Positions 1-8,330 of a stretch of 64,000 bases of DNA are shown here, piece by piece. How positions within the stretch are numbered: the stretch's first letter is position 1; each line of letters starts with the position of its first letter. Origin of the DNA: CAXXFQ01 sp963674475. GTDB taxonomy: Bacteria; Planctomycetota; Planctomycetia; Pirellulales; Thermoguttaceae. A program made the translations under genes and the position numbers. Location: the NCBI GenBank assembly GCA_963674475.2, contig CAXXFQ010000024.1, positions 434,001-498,000 on the forward strand, given 5' to 3'. Below the pieces are notes generated by a model that was given only the letters and a program-made list of their open reading frames with translations, searched no databases and was not told where the DNA came from.

Positions 1-2
1 TT

Positions 3-2327
3 GAGGTCGATCACACATTTGGAATCCGTAAGATCGCCGAACCAATCGGACTTCTCGCCGGTGTTGTTCCGACGACGAACCCGACGTCGACCGCCATTTT
101 TAAGGCGCTCATTGCCTTGAAAACTCGCAACGGGATCGTCTTTTCGCCGCACCCCCGGGCTAAGAAATGCACGATTGCGGCGGCTCGTGTCGTCCTCGAC
201 GCGGCTGTTGCCGCAGGGGCGCCGCCGAACATTATCAGTTGGATCGATGAGCCCAGTGTCGATCTCTCGAAAAGCCTTATGAGTCATCCCAAGATTAGTA
301 TGATCCTCGCCACGGGTGGACCTGGGATGGTTAAATCGGCTTACAGTTCGGGCAAGCCGGCCGTCGGTGTTGGAGCGGGCAACACTCCGGCCATGATCGA
401 CGAAACGGCGAATATCCCCATGGCGGTTAACTCCATTCTTCTAAGCAAGACGTTTGACAACGGGATGATTTGCGCCTCGGAGCAGTCGGTGGTCGTTGTT
501 GACGAAGTTTACAAGCGTGTGCGAGAAGAGTTTCTTCAACGTGGCGCCCATATCTGCAGTGAAGAAGAACGCGTAAAACTGGGCGAGACGATCATCAAGG
601 GTGGAAAGCTCAACGCCGCAATCGTCGGACAGCCGGCGGCCGTAATCGCAAGCATGGCCGGCTTTTCTGTCCCCGAGGACACGAAGGTTCTGATAGCCGA
701 GGTGGAAAAGGTCGGTATGGATGAGCCGTTTAGTTTCGAAAAGCTATCGCCTGTACTGGCGATGTACAAAGCGAAAGATTTTGACGAAGGCGCTAATACG
801 GCCTTAGAGTTGATTAAGTTTGGGGGGTTGGGGCACACAACGGTATTGTACACGGATCTTTCCAACGATGATCGCATAGAAACCTTTGGGGAGAAAATGA
901 AGACCGGCCGGGTTTTGATCAATCAGCCGTCCAGCCAGGGGGCAATTGGCGATATCTATAACTTCCGGCTCGAACCGTCGCTTACCTTGGGCTGCGGTAG
1001 CTGGGGAGGAAATAGCATTAGCGAGAACGTAGGTGTTCGCCACTTACTAAACGTGAAAACCGTGTCTGAGAGACGCGAGAACATGCTTTGGTTTCGAGTT
1101 CCCCCGAAAGTTTATTTCAAGCGGAGCTGCTTGCCGGTCGCCCTGGGGGATCTCGCCGACAAGAAACGCGCGTTCGTGATCACCGACAAGCCCTTGTACG
1201 ATCTGGGGCTCGCCGATCGTGTAACCGATATTCTCGACGAGATGGGCATCGAATTCGATGTCTTCTACGAAGTGAAGCCGGACCCTGATTTGTCGACCGC
1301 CCGCAAGGGTGTCGAACGTATGAATGCATTTGAGCCGGATGTAATTCTCGCCATCGGTGGCGGGAGCCCCATGGACGCGGCAAAGATTATGTGGTTGCTC
1401 TACGAGCACCCGGACGTCGAGTTCAAGGATCTGGCGATGCGATTCATGGACATCCGAAAGCGGGTATATCAGTTCCCCAAGCTGGGCAAGAAGGCCACGA
1501 TGGTTGCTATACCAACCACGAGCGGCACGGGGAGCGAAGTCACGCCGTTCGCCGTCGTGACGGACGACGCAACTGGTCGGAAATATCCGATCGCCGACTA
1601 CGAATTGACGCCGAATATGGCGATCTGCGATGCCGATCTAGTGCTCGACATGCCCAAACAATTGACGGCGTTTTCCGGAATCGACGCCCTCACGCACGGA
1701 CTGGAAGCATTTGTCGCCGTGACGGCAACCGATTACACGAACGCATTGGCGTTGGAATCGATTCGCATTCTCGCGAAATATCTCCCTCTTTCTTACCACG
1801 AAGGAAGGAATGAGCCTCATGCACGCGAGCGTGTACATAACGCCGCAACGATGGCGGGCATGGCCTTTGCGAACGGATTTCTCGGCATCTGCCACTCCAT
1901 AGCGCACAAGCTTGGTGCGATGTACCATATTCCGCACGGCCTGGCCAATGCACTGATGATTAACGAGGTGATTCGTTACAACGCAACCGATGTGCCGCGG
2001 AAGCAGACGGCTTTCCCGCAGTACGAATTCCCCAACGCGAAGGCTCGATACGCACGCGTGGCGGACTATCTGCAACTCGGCGGCAATTCCGATGACGACA
2101 AAGTCGAGCGGCTGATCCAGGCGATCGATCGTTTGAAGGTCGAATTGGGTATTCCAATGTCCATTCGAGAAGCGGGCGTAGACGAGGAATTGTTCCTGGA
2201 AAACCTCGATGAATTAAGCGAATTGGCTTTCGACGATCAATGCACCGGAGCGAACCCTCGTTATCCGATGTTCGCCGAGATTCGCGAGCTTTTAATAAAC
2301 GCCTTTTATGGCGAGGAGAAGAAATGA
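3..2327 (+). CDS. adhE: Bifunctional acetaldehyde/alcohol dehydrogenase, 5' end outside window
   Basis: Converts acetyl-CoA to acetaldehyde and then ethanol with NADH in the cytoplasm, reoxidising NADH during fermentation. The frame is open from base 3, and the first residues read through the AdhE-typical stretch IAEPIGLLAGVVPTTNPTST, so the usual N-terminal ~100 residues lie upstream of the window; the TTG at 117 is internal. The aldehyde dehydrogenase half carries the catalytic Cys in GMICASEQS (about base 470). The iron-type alcohol dehydrogenase half shows GGGSPMDAAK and the metal-binding His region CHSIAHKLG/HIPHGLANA. Its stop overlaps the next start by four bases (ATGA), so it is translationally coupled to a hydrogenase operon. 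That context links ethanol formation to hydrogen turnover. The family call is very secure; direction in vivo is inferred. Confidence 0.96.
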   Translation, partial: EVDHTFGIRKIAEPIGLLAGVVPTTNPTSTAIFKALIALKTRNGIVFSPHPRAKKCTIAAARVVLDAAVAAGAPPNIISWIDEPSVDLSKSLMSHPKISMILATGGPGMVKSAYSSGKPAVGVGAGNTPAMIDETANIPMAVNSILLSKTFDNGMICASEQSVVVVDEVYKRVREEFLQRGAHICSEEERVKLGETIIKGGKLNAAIVGQPAAVIASMAGFSVPEDTKVLIAEVEKVGMDEPFSFEKLSPVLAMYKAKDFDEGANTALELIKFGGLGHTTVLYTDLSNDDRIETFGEKMKTGRVLINQPSSQGAIGDIYNFRLEPSLTLGCGSWGGNSISENVGVRHLLNVKTVSERRENMLWFRVPPKVYFKRSCLPVALGDLADKKRAFVITDKPLYDLGLADRVTDILDEMGIEFDVFYEVKPDPDLSTARKGVERMNAFEPDVILAIGGGSPMDAAKIMWLLYEHPDVEFKDLAMRFMDIRKRVYQFPKLGKKATMVAIPTTSGTGSEVTPFAVVTDDATGRKYPIADYELTPNMAICDADLVLDMPKQLTAFSGIDALTHGLEAFVAVTATDYTNALALESIRILAKYLPLSYHEGRNEPHARERVHNAATMAGMAFANGFLGICHSIAHKLGAMYHIPHGLANALMINEVIRYNATDVPRKQTAFPQYEFPNAKARYARVADYLQLGGNSDDDKVERLIQAIDRLKVELGIPMSIREAGVDEELFLENLDELSELAFDDQCTGANPRYPMFAEIRELLINAFYGEEKK

Positions 2328-2584
2328 AGCCGACAATCACTATCTGCATGGGCAGTTCGTGTTTCGCCCGGGGAAACGAGACATTGCTTAACGTAATCGA
2401 AAAGTTTCTGGCGAAGAATAATCGTACCGAGCAGGTAGATGTTGTTGGCGAACGCTGCGAAGAGAATTGCAGTAGCGGCCCAAATATTCGTATTAACGGA
2501 ACCCTGTATCAACACATGGATCAAGGTACTCTGATCGATCTACTCGAAGAACATTTCGGTGCCGGGAGCGAAACGAATGGATAG
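2324..2584 (+). CDS. Thioredoxin-like [2Fe-2S] ferredoxin (NuoE/HydC-type), first copy
   Basis: Small 86-residue protein of the thioredoxin-fold [2Fe-2S] family related to the 24-kDa subunit of complex I and the small subunit of electron-bifurcating hydrogenases. Likely cluster ligands are visible as two pairs: CMGSSC near residues 8-13 and CEENC near residues 45-49. The ATG at 2324 overlaps the adhE stop (ATGA), and its end overlaps the start of hydS by eight bases, so the three genes are probably co-translated. It likely carries electrons to or from the neighbouring hydrogenase proteins; the actual partner is unknown. A second copy lies at 5487-5795. No NADH-binding NuoF-like gene is present in this stretch of the operon. 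Confidence 0.85.
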   Translation: MKPTITICMGSSCFARGNETLLNVIEKFLAKNNRTEQVDVVGERCEENCSSGPNIRINGTLYQHMDQGTLIDLLEEHFGAGSETNG

Positions 2585-4322
2585 GCAATATCCGGTTTAC
2601 ACGATTGAGACGGAGTGTCAGGATTGCTACAAGTGTGTGCGTCATTGCCCGGCCAAAGCGATCAAGGTGCGTGACGGACACGCTGCCGTGATCCCGGAAC
2701 GGTGCGTGGCGTGCGGCCAGTGCGTCGAGGTGTGTCCCGCACGTGCGAAACATATCCGCGACGATGTGGGACGGGCACGTCACCTCTTAAGGAGCGGTCG
2801 GCCTGTTTACGTTTCCTTGGCACCAAGTTGGGTCGGCGAGTTTCCCGAACTGGATGCATCGCGAATGATCGCCGCGATTTGCGCTTTGGGATTTGAGGGA
2901 GTCGGCGAGACAGCGTTGGGGGCTCAGGAAGTTTCCGCCCGAATCGTGCAGGATTACGAGTCGGGCACGCCGGGGCTGCGTCTTTCCAGCGCCTGCCCGG
3001 CGGCGGTAGCTTATGTGCAAAAATACTTGCCTCAACTTCGTTCGTCGATTACGCCTTTAGCATCACCATTGCTGACACATGCACGGCTGCTTCGCGCTCA
3101 TTTCGGCGACGATATCGCGATCGTTTTCATCGGTCCGTGTGTAGCGAAGAAGATCGAGGCCGACAGCCATCCCGAGCTTTTGCAGTTGGCTCTGACTTTC
3201 AGCGATCTTCGTCGTATGTGGCGCGAATCTGAAATCGACCCATCGAGTTTTGAAGCGGGGCCCAATGATGTATTCGTTCCGGAGACGGCGGAAGAGGGAT
3301 CGCTTTATCCGATCGTGGGCGGCATGCTAGACTCGCTCCGCATCGGTAAAATCAACCCCGACGTCGAGTTGCTCGATTTGACCGGATTGAGGCAAACGGA
3401 CCACGCTTTGACCGGGCTCGATCCCGATGATTTGGACCGGCCGGTATTTATCGAGTGCCTGGCTTGCGAAGGGGGCTGCGTCGGCGGTCCCTGCATGAGC
3501 CAAGAACACACAGGGCTAATGTCACGCTTGGAGGTTCGCAGTCGTGCCAAGACGCCAGAGCATTTCCGGCAAAGACCGCTGCGTGTCGCTTCGGATGCCG
3601 CGATTCCCAGCGATGCGGTATACCGTGCGCCGCTGAGCGAGGAGAGAATACGCGATGCGTTGCTTCGGGTAGGCAAACGTACGCCCGACGACGAACTGAA
3701 TTGTGGTGGCTGCGGTTATGAAAGTTGCCGTCAGTTTGCGGCAGCCCTGCTAGAGGGCAACGCCGAGCCGGAAATGTGCGTTTCTCACATGCGGGCAATC
3801 GCCCATAAAAAAGCCAACGCGCTGATCCGCTGTATTCCGCTGGGAATCGTTATCGTCAACGCCGACTTGCGCGTCATAGAATGCAATAAGCCTTTTGCGG
3901 AAATGTTCGGCGAGGAAACGGAGAGTATTTTCGATGTTCAACCGGGGCTCAGCGACGCCGTTCTCGGAAAGATCATTCCTTGCGAAGAGTTGTTTCGAGC
4001 GGCCCTGCGAACCGGTGAAGACATTTCACGAGAGCATATGTCGGTCGGCGACCAGCTTTTGAATATTATGATATTCACGATCGAACCGCATCAAACGGTC
4101 GGCGCCGTGCTCCAGGATGTTACCGAAGTCGAGTTCCAACGTGAGCGAATCGCTCGCCAAGCGAGTGAAGTGATTCAGAAGAATATGCACACCGTCCAGG
4201 AAATCGCTTGCAGCTTGGGTGAACACATGGCGGATACCGAGATCCTGCTCAACTCGATTGCGTCGGGTTATGGATCGAATAGTGAGGCTCATCCCAAAAA
4301 ACGAGAGGAGAAGGACCCATGA
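2577..4322 (+). CDS. hydS: Sensory [FeFe]-hydrogenase with PAS domain (HydS, group C-like)
   Basis: Predicted hydrogen/redox sensor of 581 residues. Order of parts: two [4Fe-4S] ferredoxin motifs (CQDCYKCVRHCP about 12-23, CVACGQCVEVCP about 43-54); an H-cluster domain with LSSACPAAV about 135-143, IGPCVAKK about 186 and ECLACEGGCVGG about 295; a four-Cys Fe-S domain beginning CGGCGYESC about 377; then a PAS domain about 415-520. In catalytic enzymes the first motif is TSCCP; here the proton-transfer Cys is Ala, as reported for HydS proteins, which suggests sensing rather than turnover. There is no kinase domain. ATG 2577 is preferred over GTG 2559 because GGGAGCG lies just upstream. The stop overlaps the phosphatase start (ATGA), arguing that the phosphatase is the output partner. 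Confidence 0.9.
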   Translation: MDRQYPVYTIETECQDCYKCVRHCPAKAIKVRDGHAAVIPERCVACGQCVEVCPARAKHIRDDVGRARHLLRSGRPVYVSLAPSWVGEFPELDASRMIAAICALGFEGVGETALGAQEVSARIVQDYESGTPGLRLSSACPAAVAYVQKYLPQLRSSITPLASPLLTHARLLRAHFGDDIAIVFIGPCVAKKIEADSHPELLQLALTFSDLRRMWRESEIDPSSFEAGPNDVFVPETAEEGSLYPIVGGMLDSLRIGKINPDVELLDLTGLRQTDHALTGLDPDDLDRPVFIECLACEGGCVGGPCMSQEHTGLMSRLEVRSRAKTPEHFRQRPLRVASDAAIPSDAVYRAPLSEERIRDALLRVGKRTPDDELNCGGCGYESCRQFAAALLEGNAEPEMCVSHMRAIAHKKANALIRCIPLGIVIVNADLRVIECNKPFAEMFGEETESIFDVQPGLSDAVLGKIIPCEELFRAALRTGEDISREHMSVGDQLLNIMIFTIEPHQTVGAVLQDVTEVEFQRERIARQASEVIQKNMHTVQEIACSLGEHMADTEILLNSIASGYGSNSEAHPKKREEKDP

Positions 4323-5500
4323 TCGATACTTCTCTTTTCCTGGATGTTGATTGTCGCCAAATAAGTAAATATGGACAACATGTTTGTGGAGACGCGTTTC
4401 GGTCGCAGAAGTTGTCATCGGAAAATCGTGTGATTACCGTTCTTTCCGACGGGCTGGGCAGCGGAGTCAAGGCTAATATCCTCTCGCTGATGACGGCGAC
4501 GATGGCTCTGAAATTTTTCGCGGCCAACCGCGATATCCGTCGGGCAAGCGAAGTGATCATGGAATCTTTACCCATGTGTCAAGTGCGCAGGATCAGCTAC
4601 GCGACGTTCTCGATTGTCGACGCCGTGATGCACGGCAGTACCAGAATCGTGGAGCAGGGTAATCCGCCCTATTTGCTAATTCGGAACGGAGAGTGCGTGC
4701 CGGTTGAGCACACGACAATGACGATGTCGTCGGGAGGTGATGAGCGTAAACTGCGACTCTCTCACCTTGAAATGCAGCCGGAAGACCGCCTCATCGTCTT
4801 TTCCGACGGAGTGTCGCAGGCGGGGCTTGGCTCGACGCATTGGAAACTCGGATGGCGCGTTGAAGGTTGCGCGGAATTTGTCCTCGGTCGTATTGCGGCT
4901 GACAATCATATTTCGGCTCGACAATTGGCTCGGGAAATCGTCGAGGAGGCCGTTCGGAAAGATCCAAATCAAATTGCCAAGGATGACATTTCCTGTGCCG
5001 TGCATTATTTTCGCCGCTCGCGCCGAGCGCTCCTCATGACCGGACCGCCTTTCGATCGTCGACGTGATCGTGAGCTGGCTCTCCGACTCGAACTTTTTCA
5101 GGGCCGAAAGGCCGTTTGCGGCGGTACTACGTCGAATATCATTGGACGCGAGCTCGACCGCAAGGTTATAACTCGCCTCGGGGGACGACGCGGTGATCTT
5201 CCGCCCGTTTGCAGCATAGATGGAATCGACCTCGTTACCGAAGGAATTCTGACCCTGACCCGTGTGGCGTCCATTCTCGAAGCACATGAAACCGACTTCA
5301 AATTCGATGCCGCGGGGCGTTTGGCCGAACTACTTGTCGACAGTGATCAAATTGAACTACTCGTTGGAACACGGATAAATGAGGCACACCAAGACCCCAG
5401 CTTGCCGGTCGACCTCGAAATTCGTCGCAACATAATCAAAAGGATTGCCGCTGCATTGCGCGATCATTATCTGAAGGAAGTTAGCATTGAATACATTTAA
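4319..5500 (+). CDS. SpoIIE/PP2C-type serine phosphatase, partner of HydS
   Basis: A 393-residue cytoplasmic protein of the SpoIIE-type PPM phosphatase family. Metal-binding segments typical of the fold are visible: SDGLGSG near residue 42 and FSDGVSQAGL near residue 160; a later Asp is in KDDISCAVHYF near residue 221. About 150 residues after the phosphatase core match no domain I recognise. It starts inside the hydS stop (ATGA at 4319) and runs into the next gene. Such phosphatases occur next to HydS genes in fermentative bacteria, so it probably relays the HydS signal by dephosphorylating an unknown target. No matching kinase or anti-sigma gene is nearby. Confidence 0.88.
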   Translation: MIDTSLFLDVDCRQISKYGQHVCGDAFRSQKLSSENRVITVLSDGLGSGVKANILSLMTATMALKFFAANRDIRRASEVIMESLPMCQVRRISYATFSIVDAVMHGSTRIVEQGNPPYLLIRNGECVPVEHTTMTMSSGGDERKLRLSHLEMQPEDRLIVFSDGVSQAGLGSTHWKLGWRVEGCAEFVLGRIAADNHISARQLAREIVEEAVRKDPNQIAKDDISCAVHYFRRSRRALLMTGPPFDRRRDRELALRLELFQGRKAVCGGTTSNIIGRELDRKVITRLGGRRGDLPPVCSIDGIDLVTEGILTLTRVASILEAHETDFKFDAAGRLAELLVDSDQIELLVGTRINEAHQDPSLPVDLEIRRNIIKRIAAALRDHYLKEVSIEYI

Positions 5501-5795
5501 TTCTCCATGCCATGAAGTGAAACCCGAGAAGATTATCGTCGAAATCTGCCTTGGCACAACTTGCTATCTCATGGGTGCTTCCGATCTACAGTTTCTGGAA
5601 GAGCAGTTGCCCAAACATCTTCGCCAGCACGTTCAAGTCCAGGGCGCGAGCTGTCTGGGGTATTGCAAGGATCACAAGTATGGAAATGCACCCTACGCGA
5701 AAGTCGATGGGTTTCCCTTTGCCGAAGCAACCGTGGACGGCCTGGTCAGGCATCTTGAAAGTATATACAGTCGAAAGAAAGAGGACGGTGCTTGA
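5487..5795 (+). CDS. Thioredoxin-like [2Fe-2S] ferredoxin, second copy
   Basis: A 102-residue protein of the same family as 2324-2584. Likely [2Fe-2S] ligands are in CLGTTC and CLGYC. The start is decided by the ribosome-binding site: AAGGAAG at 5474-5480 sits the right distance before TTG 5487, and no in-frame ATG occurs near the N terminus. The gene begins inside the end of the phosphatase gene and its stop shares one base with the hydrogenase start (TGATG at 5793-5797). Position directly before the catalytic hydrogenase suggests it is that enzyme's electron-transfer partner; this is inference from context. Confidence 0.83.
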   Translation: MNTFNSPCHEVKPEKIIVEICLGTTCYLMGASDLQFLEEQLPKHLRQHVQVQGASCLGYCKDHKYGNAPYAKVDGFPFAEATVDGLVRHLESIYSRKKEDGA

Positions 5796-7246
5796 TGGAC
5801 TACAGAAATGATGCAACACGCATCCGGCGCGAAGTTTTAATCCGCTTGATAAAGGCGTATTCCGAGGGGTCGCTTGCGGAAACGGTCGACCGGATCCCCT
5901 ACATCATGCGGCCCAAAAAAGTCGACGTCTCCCGCTGCTGCGTCTACAAAGATCGAGCGATGCTTCGCTACCGGTTGTTGGCCGCCATGGGCTTCGGCGT
6001 CGAAGACGAGCATGAAGAATGGATTCCGTTGGCCAATTTCGCTGCTAAGGCTTCTGAACGAAAGCACGTCGAAGGACCAATTTTGACCGTGCTCGATACG
6101 GCTTGCCAAGGTTGTGTTGCAAGTCGATATCTGGTAACCGATGCCTGCCAAGGCTGCACCGCGCGTCCGTGCGTATTCAACTGTGCCTTTGGTGCAATTG
6201 TGGTTAAAAACGGGCAAGCTCATATCGACCCGAAACTATGTCACAATTGCGGAAAGTGCCAAAAGGTATGCCCTTTCAACGCAATAACACGCATCCCCGT
6301 ACCGTGTCAAGAAGCATGCCCGGTCGACGCCATCAGCCGGGAAGAAGATGGCAAGGCCAAAATCGACTTCGAAAAATGCATTCATTGCGGTCGCTGCCTT
6401 GGGGCGTGTCCTTTCGGAGCCGTCATGGAGAAGTCCCAGGTGTTGGACGTTCTTCGCGTGCTGCAAGAAGCTCGCCCCGTAGTGGCCATGGTCGCCCCTT
6501 CGATTGTGGGGCAGTTTCCGGGAAAGCCGGAGCAAATCGTCGACGCTCTACAATGTCTCGGATTCGATTCCGTCGTCGAGGTTGCCTGGGGAGCGGATCG
6601 TACGGCCAAACTCGAAGCGGCCGAATTGGCCGAGCGAATGGAAAATGGCGAGCCCTTCATGACCACGTCCTGCTGTCCCGCCTTCGTAGAGGCCGTGCAT
6701 AAACATATGCCAACGCTCATGCCGTACGTCTCGAAAACTGCTACGCCCATGCACTACACGGCCGAGTGGGTCAAAATGCATCACCCCAACGCCGTGACGG
6801 TGTTCATAGGACCGTGCGTGACAAAACGATGCGAGGCCATGGAAGACGCTATGGTCGACTACGTGCTTACTTTCGAAGAAGTAGGAGCCATGTTTGTGGC
6901 GAAGGGCATCGAGGTGGAGGCTTGCAACCCGCTTACGACAATTCTTGTCGGCTCAGCCGAGGGACGTGGATTCGCGATCGCGGGAGGCGTGGCCGAGTCG
7001 GTACGAAAAGCCTCGAAAAACCAAGAGGTCGAGCCTGTGTCGATTCAGGGGCTCGACCTCAAGTCCATCAAAAGACTGCGAGAATTCGCTGCGACCGGGA
7101 AATGCCCCGGCAACCTGGTCGAGGTGATGGCTTGTGAAGGTGGTTGCATCGGCGGCGCAGGAGCCGTGGGTAATGTTCGGGTGACAAGCCGTTCTATAGC
7201 CGATTGGATCGCGAGAACAAACCATCGGGAGCCATGCGGTACTTGA
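5795..7246 (+). CDS. hydA: Catalytic [FeFe]-hydrogenase, group B-like
   Basis: Reversible proton reduction/H2 oxidation at an H-cluster, cytoplasmic, 483 residues. Ferredoxin-type clusters are indicated by CHNCGKCQKVCP and CIHCGRCLGACP, preceded by further Cys pairs (CQGC twice). The three H-cluster motifs are TTSCCPAFV near residue 290 (both Cys present, unlike HydS), IGPCVTKRCE near 338 and MACEGGCIGGAG near 445. Architecture and motif variants fit the group B enzymes of anaerobes. The start is ATG 5795 rather than TTG 5792 because it overlaps the upstream stop as TGATG. It closes the operon; no hydE, hydF or hydG maturation genes are seen in the window and must lie elsewhere if the enzyme is active. 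Confidence 0.93.
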   Translation: MDYRNDATRIRREVLIRLIKAYSEGSLAETVDRIPYIMRPKKVDVSRCCVYKDRAMLRYRLLAAMGFGVEDEHEEWIPLANFAAKASERKHVEGPILTVLDTACQGCVASRYLVTDACQGCTARPCVFNCAFGAIVVKNGQAHIDPKLCHNCGKCQKVCPFNAITRIPVPCQEACPVDAISREEDGKAKIDFEKCIHCGRCLGACPFGAVMEKSQVLDVLRVLQEARPVVAMVAPSIVGQFPGKPEQIVDALQCLGFDSVVEVAWGADRTAKLEAAELAERMENGEPFMTTSCCPAFVEAVHKHMPTLMPYVSKTATPMHYTAEWVKMHHPNAVTVFIGPCVTKRCEAMEDAMVDYVLTFEEVGAMFVAKGIEVEACNPLTTILVGSAEGRGFAIAGGVAESVRKASKNQEVEPVSIQGLDLKSIKRLREFAATGKCPGNLVEVMACEGGCIGGAGAVGNVRVTSRSIADWIARTNHREPCGT

Positions 7247-7284
7247 TCGAGTACTGGATACCGAACGGCTCGACGTGGGCCCGA

Positions 7285-7496
7285 CGAGTACCTGACAATT
7301 GTCGACCTTGCCCAATCGACCGCACCACTGCCGGGCCACGCCGACCGATTCGTTGCCAGACTTGGGAAACGCCGAAGGATCGAAAACGATCACGCCGTTG
7401 CTTTCGCCGAGTTGCTCGCCCACCTAACACACCAACTCGTCGCGTAACGGTGCGTCGTCCCAGGGCGATACGCCGATAAACCATTGCAATGGCATG
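7285..7496 (-). pseudogene. Transposase remnant, IS701-like
   Basis: The minus strand encodes a short stretch typical of IS701-family DDE transposases: LQWFIGVSPWDDAPLRDELV, then after an in-frame TAG, GVIVFDPSAFPKSGNESVGV and RQWCGRLGKVDNCQV. The first catalytic Asp region (VFDPSAFPKSG) is recognisable. Both ends run into unrelated sequence, so only about 70 codons remain. It lies directly after the hydA stop and marks the boundary between the hydrogenase operon and the repeat-rich region. Confidence 0.7.
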
Positions 7497-7634
7497 CAAT
7501 CCTAGATACCCGCCCGAGTCCGACAGGGCCGTGAAGCAGTCTCGGGAGAAGTTGGGCTGCTGGAGATCGGCCGTAAAAGGGAGGATGGCTGACGGGGGGA
7601 GACAAGAGAGGGAAAGGCCTGGAAAGCCAAATCT

Positions 7635-7728
7635 CTTCGGTTCCGTAGACCGATGCCGTGGTTTTCTATCTCTTTATTATGTTTATAGTTTAGAAAGAGA
7701 TCTAAAAATGGGGTGCTCGTATTGGTAC
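7635..7728 (-). repeat. Dispersed ~95-bp repeat, copy 1
   Basis: Read on the minus strand it runs from gtaccaatacgagcacccc to cggtctacggaaccgaag. Further full copies lie at 14451-14544, 30838-30924, 35025-35116 and 59568-59664; shorter ones at 26613-26656 and 35597-35643. The two outer blocks (GTACCAATATGGGCACCC and CGGTCTACGGAACCGAAG) are best conserved and the middle varies. It has no open frame shared by all copies. Confidence 0.9.
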
Positions 7729-8056
7729 GACGGACTTGGGTACTGATGGGCAAAGTTTTCCATGAAAGCCTGGGTTTTCGGGGCTTTTTCTCGGCAATGC
7801 GAAATGGGTAGAGCCGTTTTTCTCGGGTTTTTCGTTAGCGCGGGCGGCAGAGCCGCCTCTTAAAGCATCGGTCTGGGATGTCTGCTGATGGTCCCGACTT
7901 GAGCGAATTCGAATTGTCATCTTTGTCGGGTCAGACTGACCTAAAACCATCGTCTCTCATCTAGAACAGCCAAAACCCTCTTTTGGCGGCGGGTCTACCT
8001 TCGATCGCCAAAGGAAATTTACCCCCAAGCAACCATTGTCCCTCAACCAAAAAACT
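7729..8056 (-). repeat. Long dispersed repeat block, copy 1 (partly deleted)
   Basis: On the minus strand this segment matches 30229-30837 and 43845-44320, with an internal deletion. Shared landmarks are GATCGCCAAAGGAAATTTACC (complement of the other copies' version), TCAGTCTGACC, GACATCCCAGACCGATGCT and the stretch ending TTTTCCATGAAAGCCTGGG. A short GGCGGC/GCCGCC hairpin is at about 7843-7857. It directly adjoins the ~95-bp repeat, as at 30 kb, so the two probably form one larger unit. From 8057 to 8330 there is AT-rich sequence with no gene or clear motif, presumably holding the promoter of the next gene. Confidence 0.8.
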
Positions 8057-8330
8057 AAAGCGACAACTCACTTCCCTGGAGCGGTTACGTATTTTTTATT
8101 TTTGGAAAAAACAACAAATTCGTTGCTCTTTTTTTAATAATCATTTACGCTCGAAATAGGTTTGCTTCAATTCCACACTGAATGACGGCATTCCAGCTAC
8201 GCAATGAACAACTGAACAATGACTGTAACTAATTTCTATTTAAAGACTTAGGCCAAGTTACTTCAATCAGTTCCCTGGCCGTTTTTCAGCAAATATCAAG
8301 AAATAAGGGTACTCGAAAGGCAGGTTTTTC

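Noticed and set aside
117..119. TTG as the start of adhE
   Set aside because: Codons 3-116 continue the conserved AdhE sequence in the same frame, so the gene begins outside the window.
4676..5287. 203-codon minus-strand frame opposite the phosphatase gene
   Set aside because: Antisense of a clearly conserved gene in a tightly overlapping operon; no domain or start signal.
3..7246. Electron-bifurcating HydABC complex
   Set aside because: There is no NuoF-like flavoprotein subunit; only the small thioredoxin-like subunits and two separate hydrogenase proteins are encoded.
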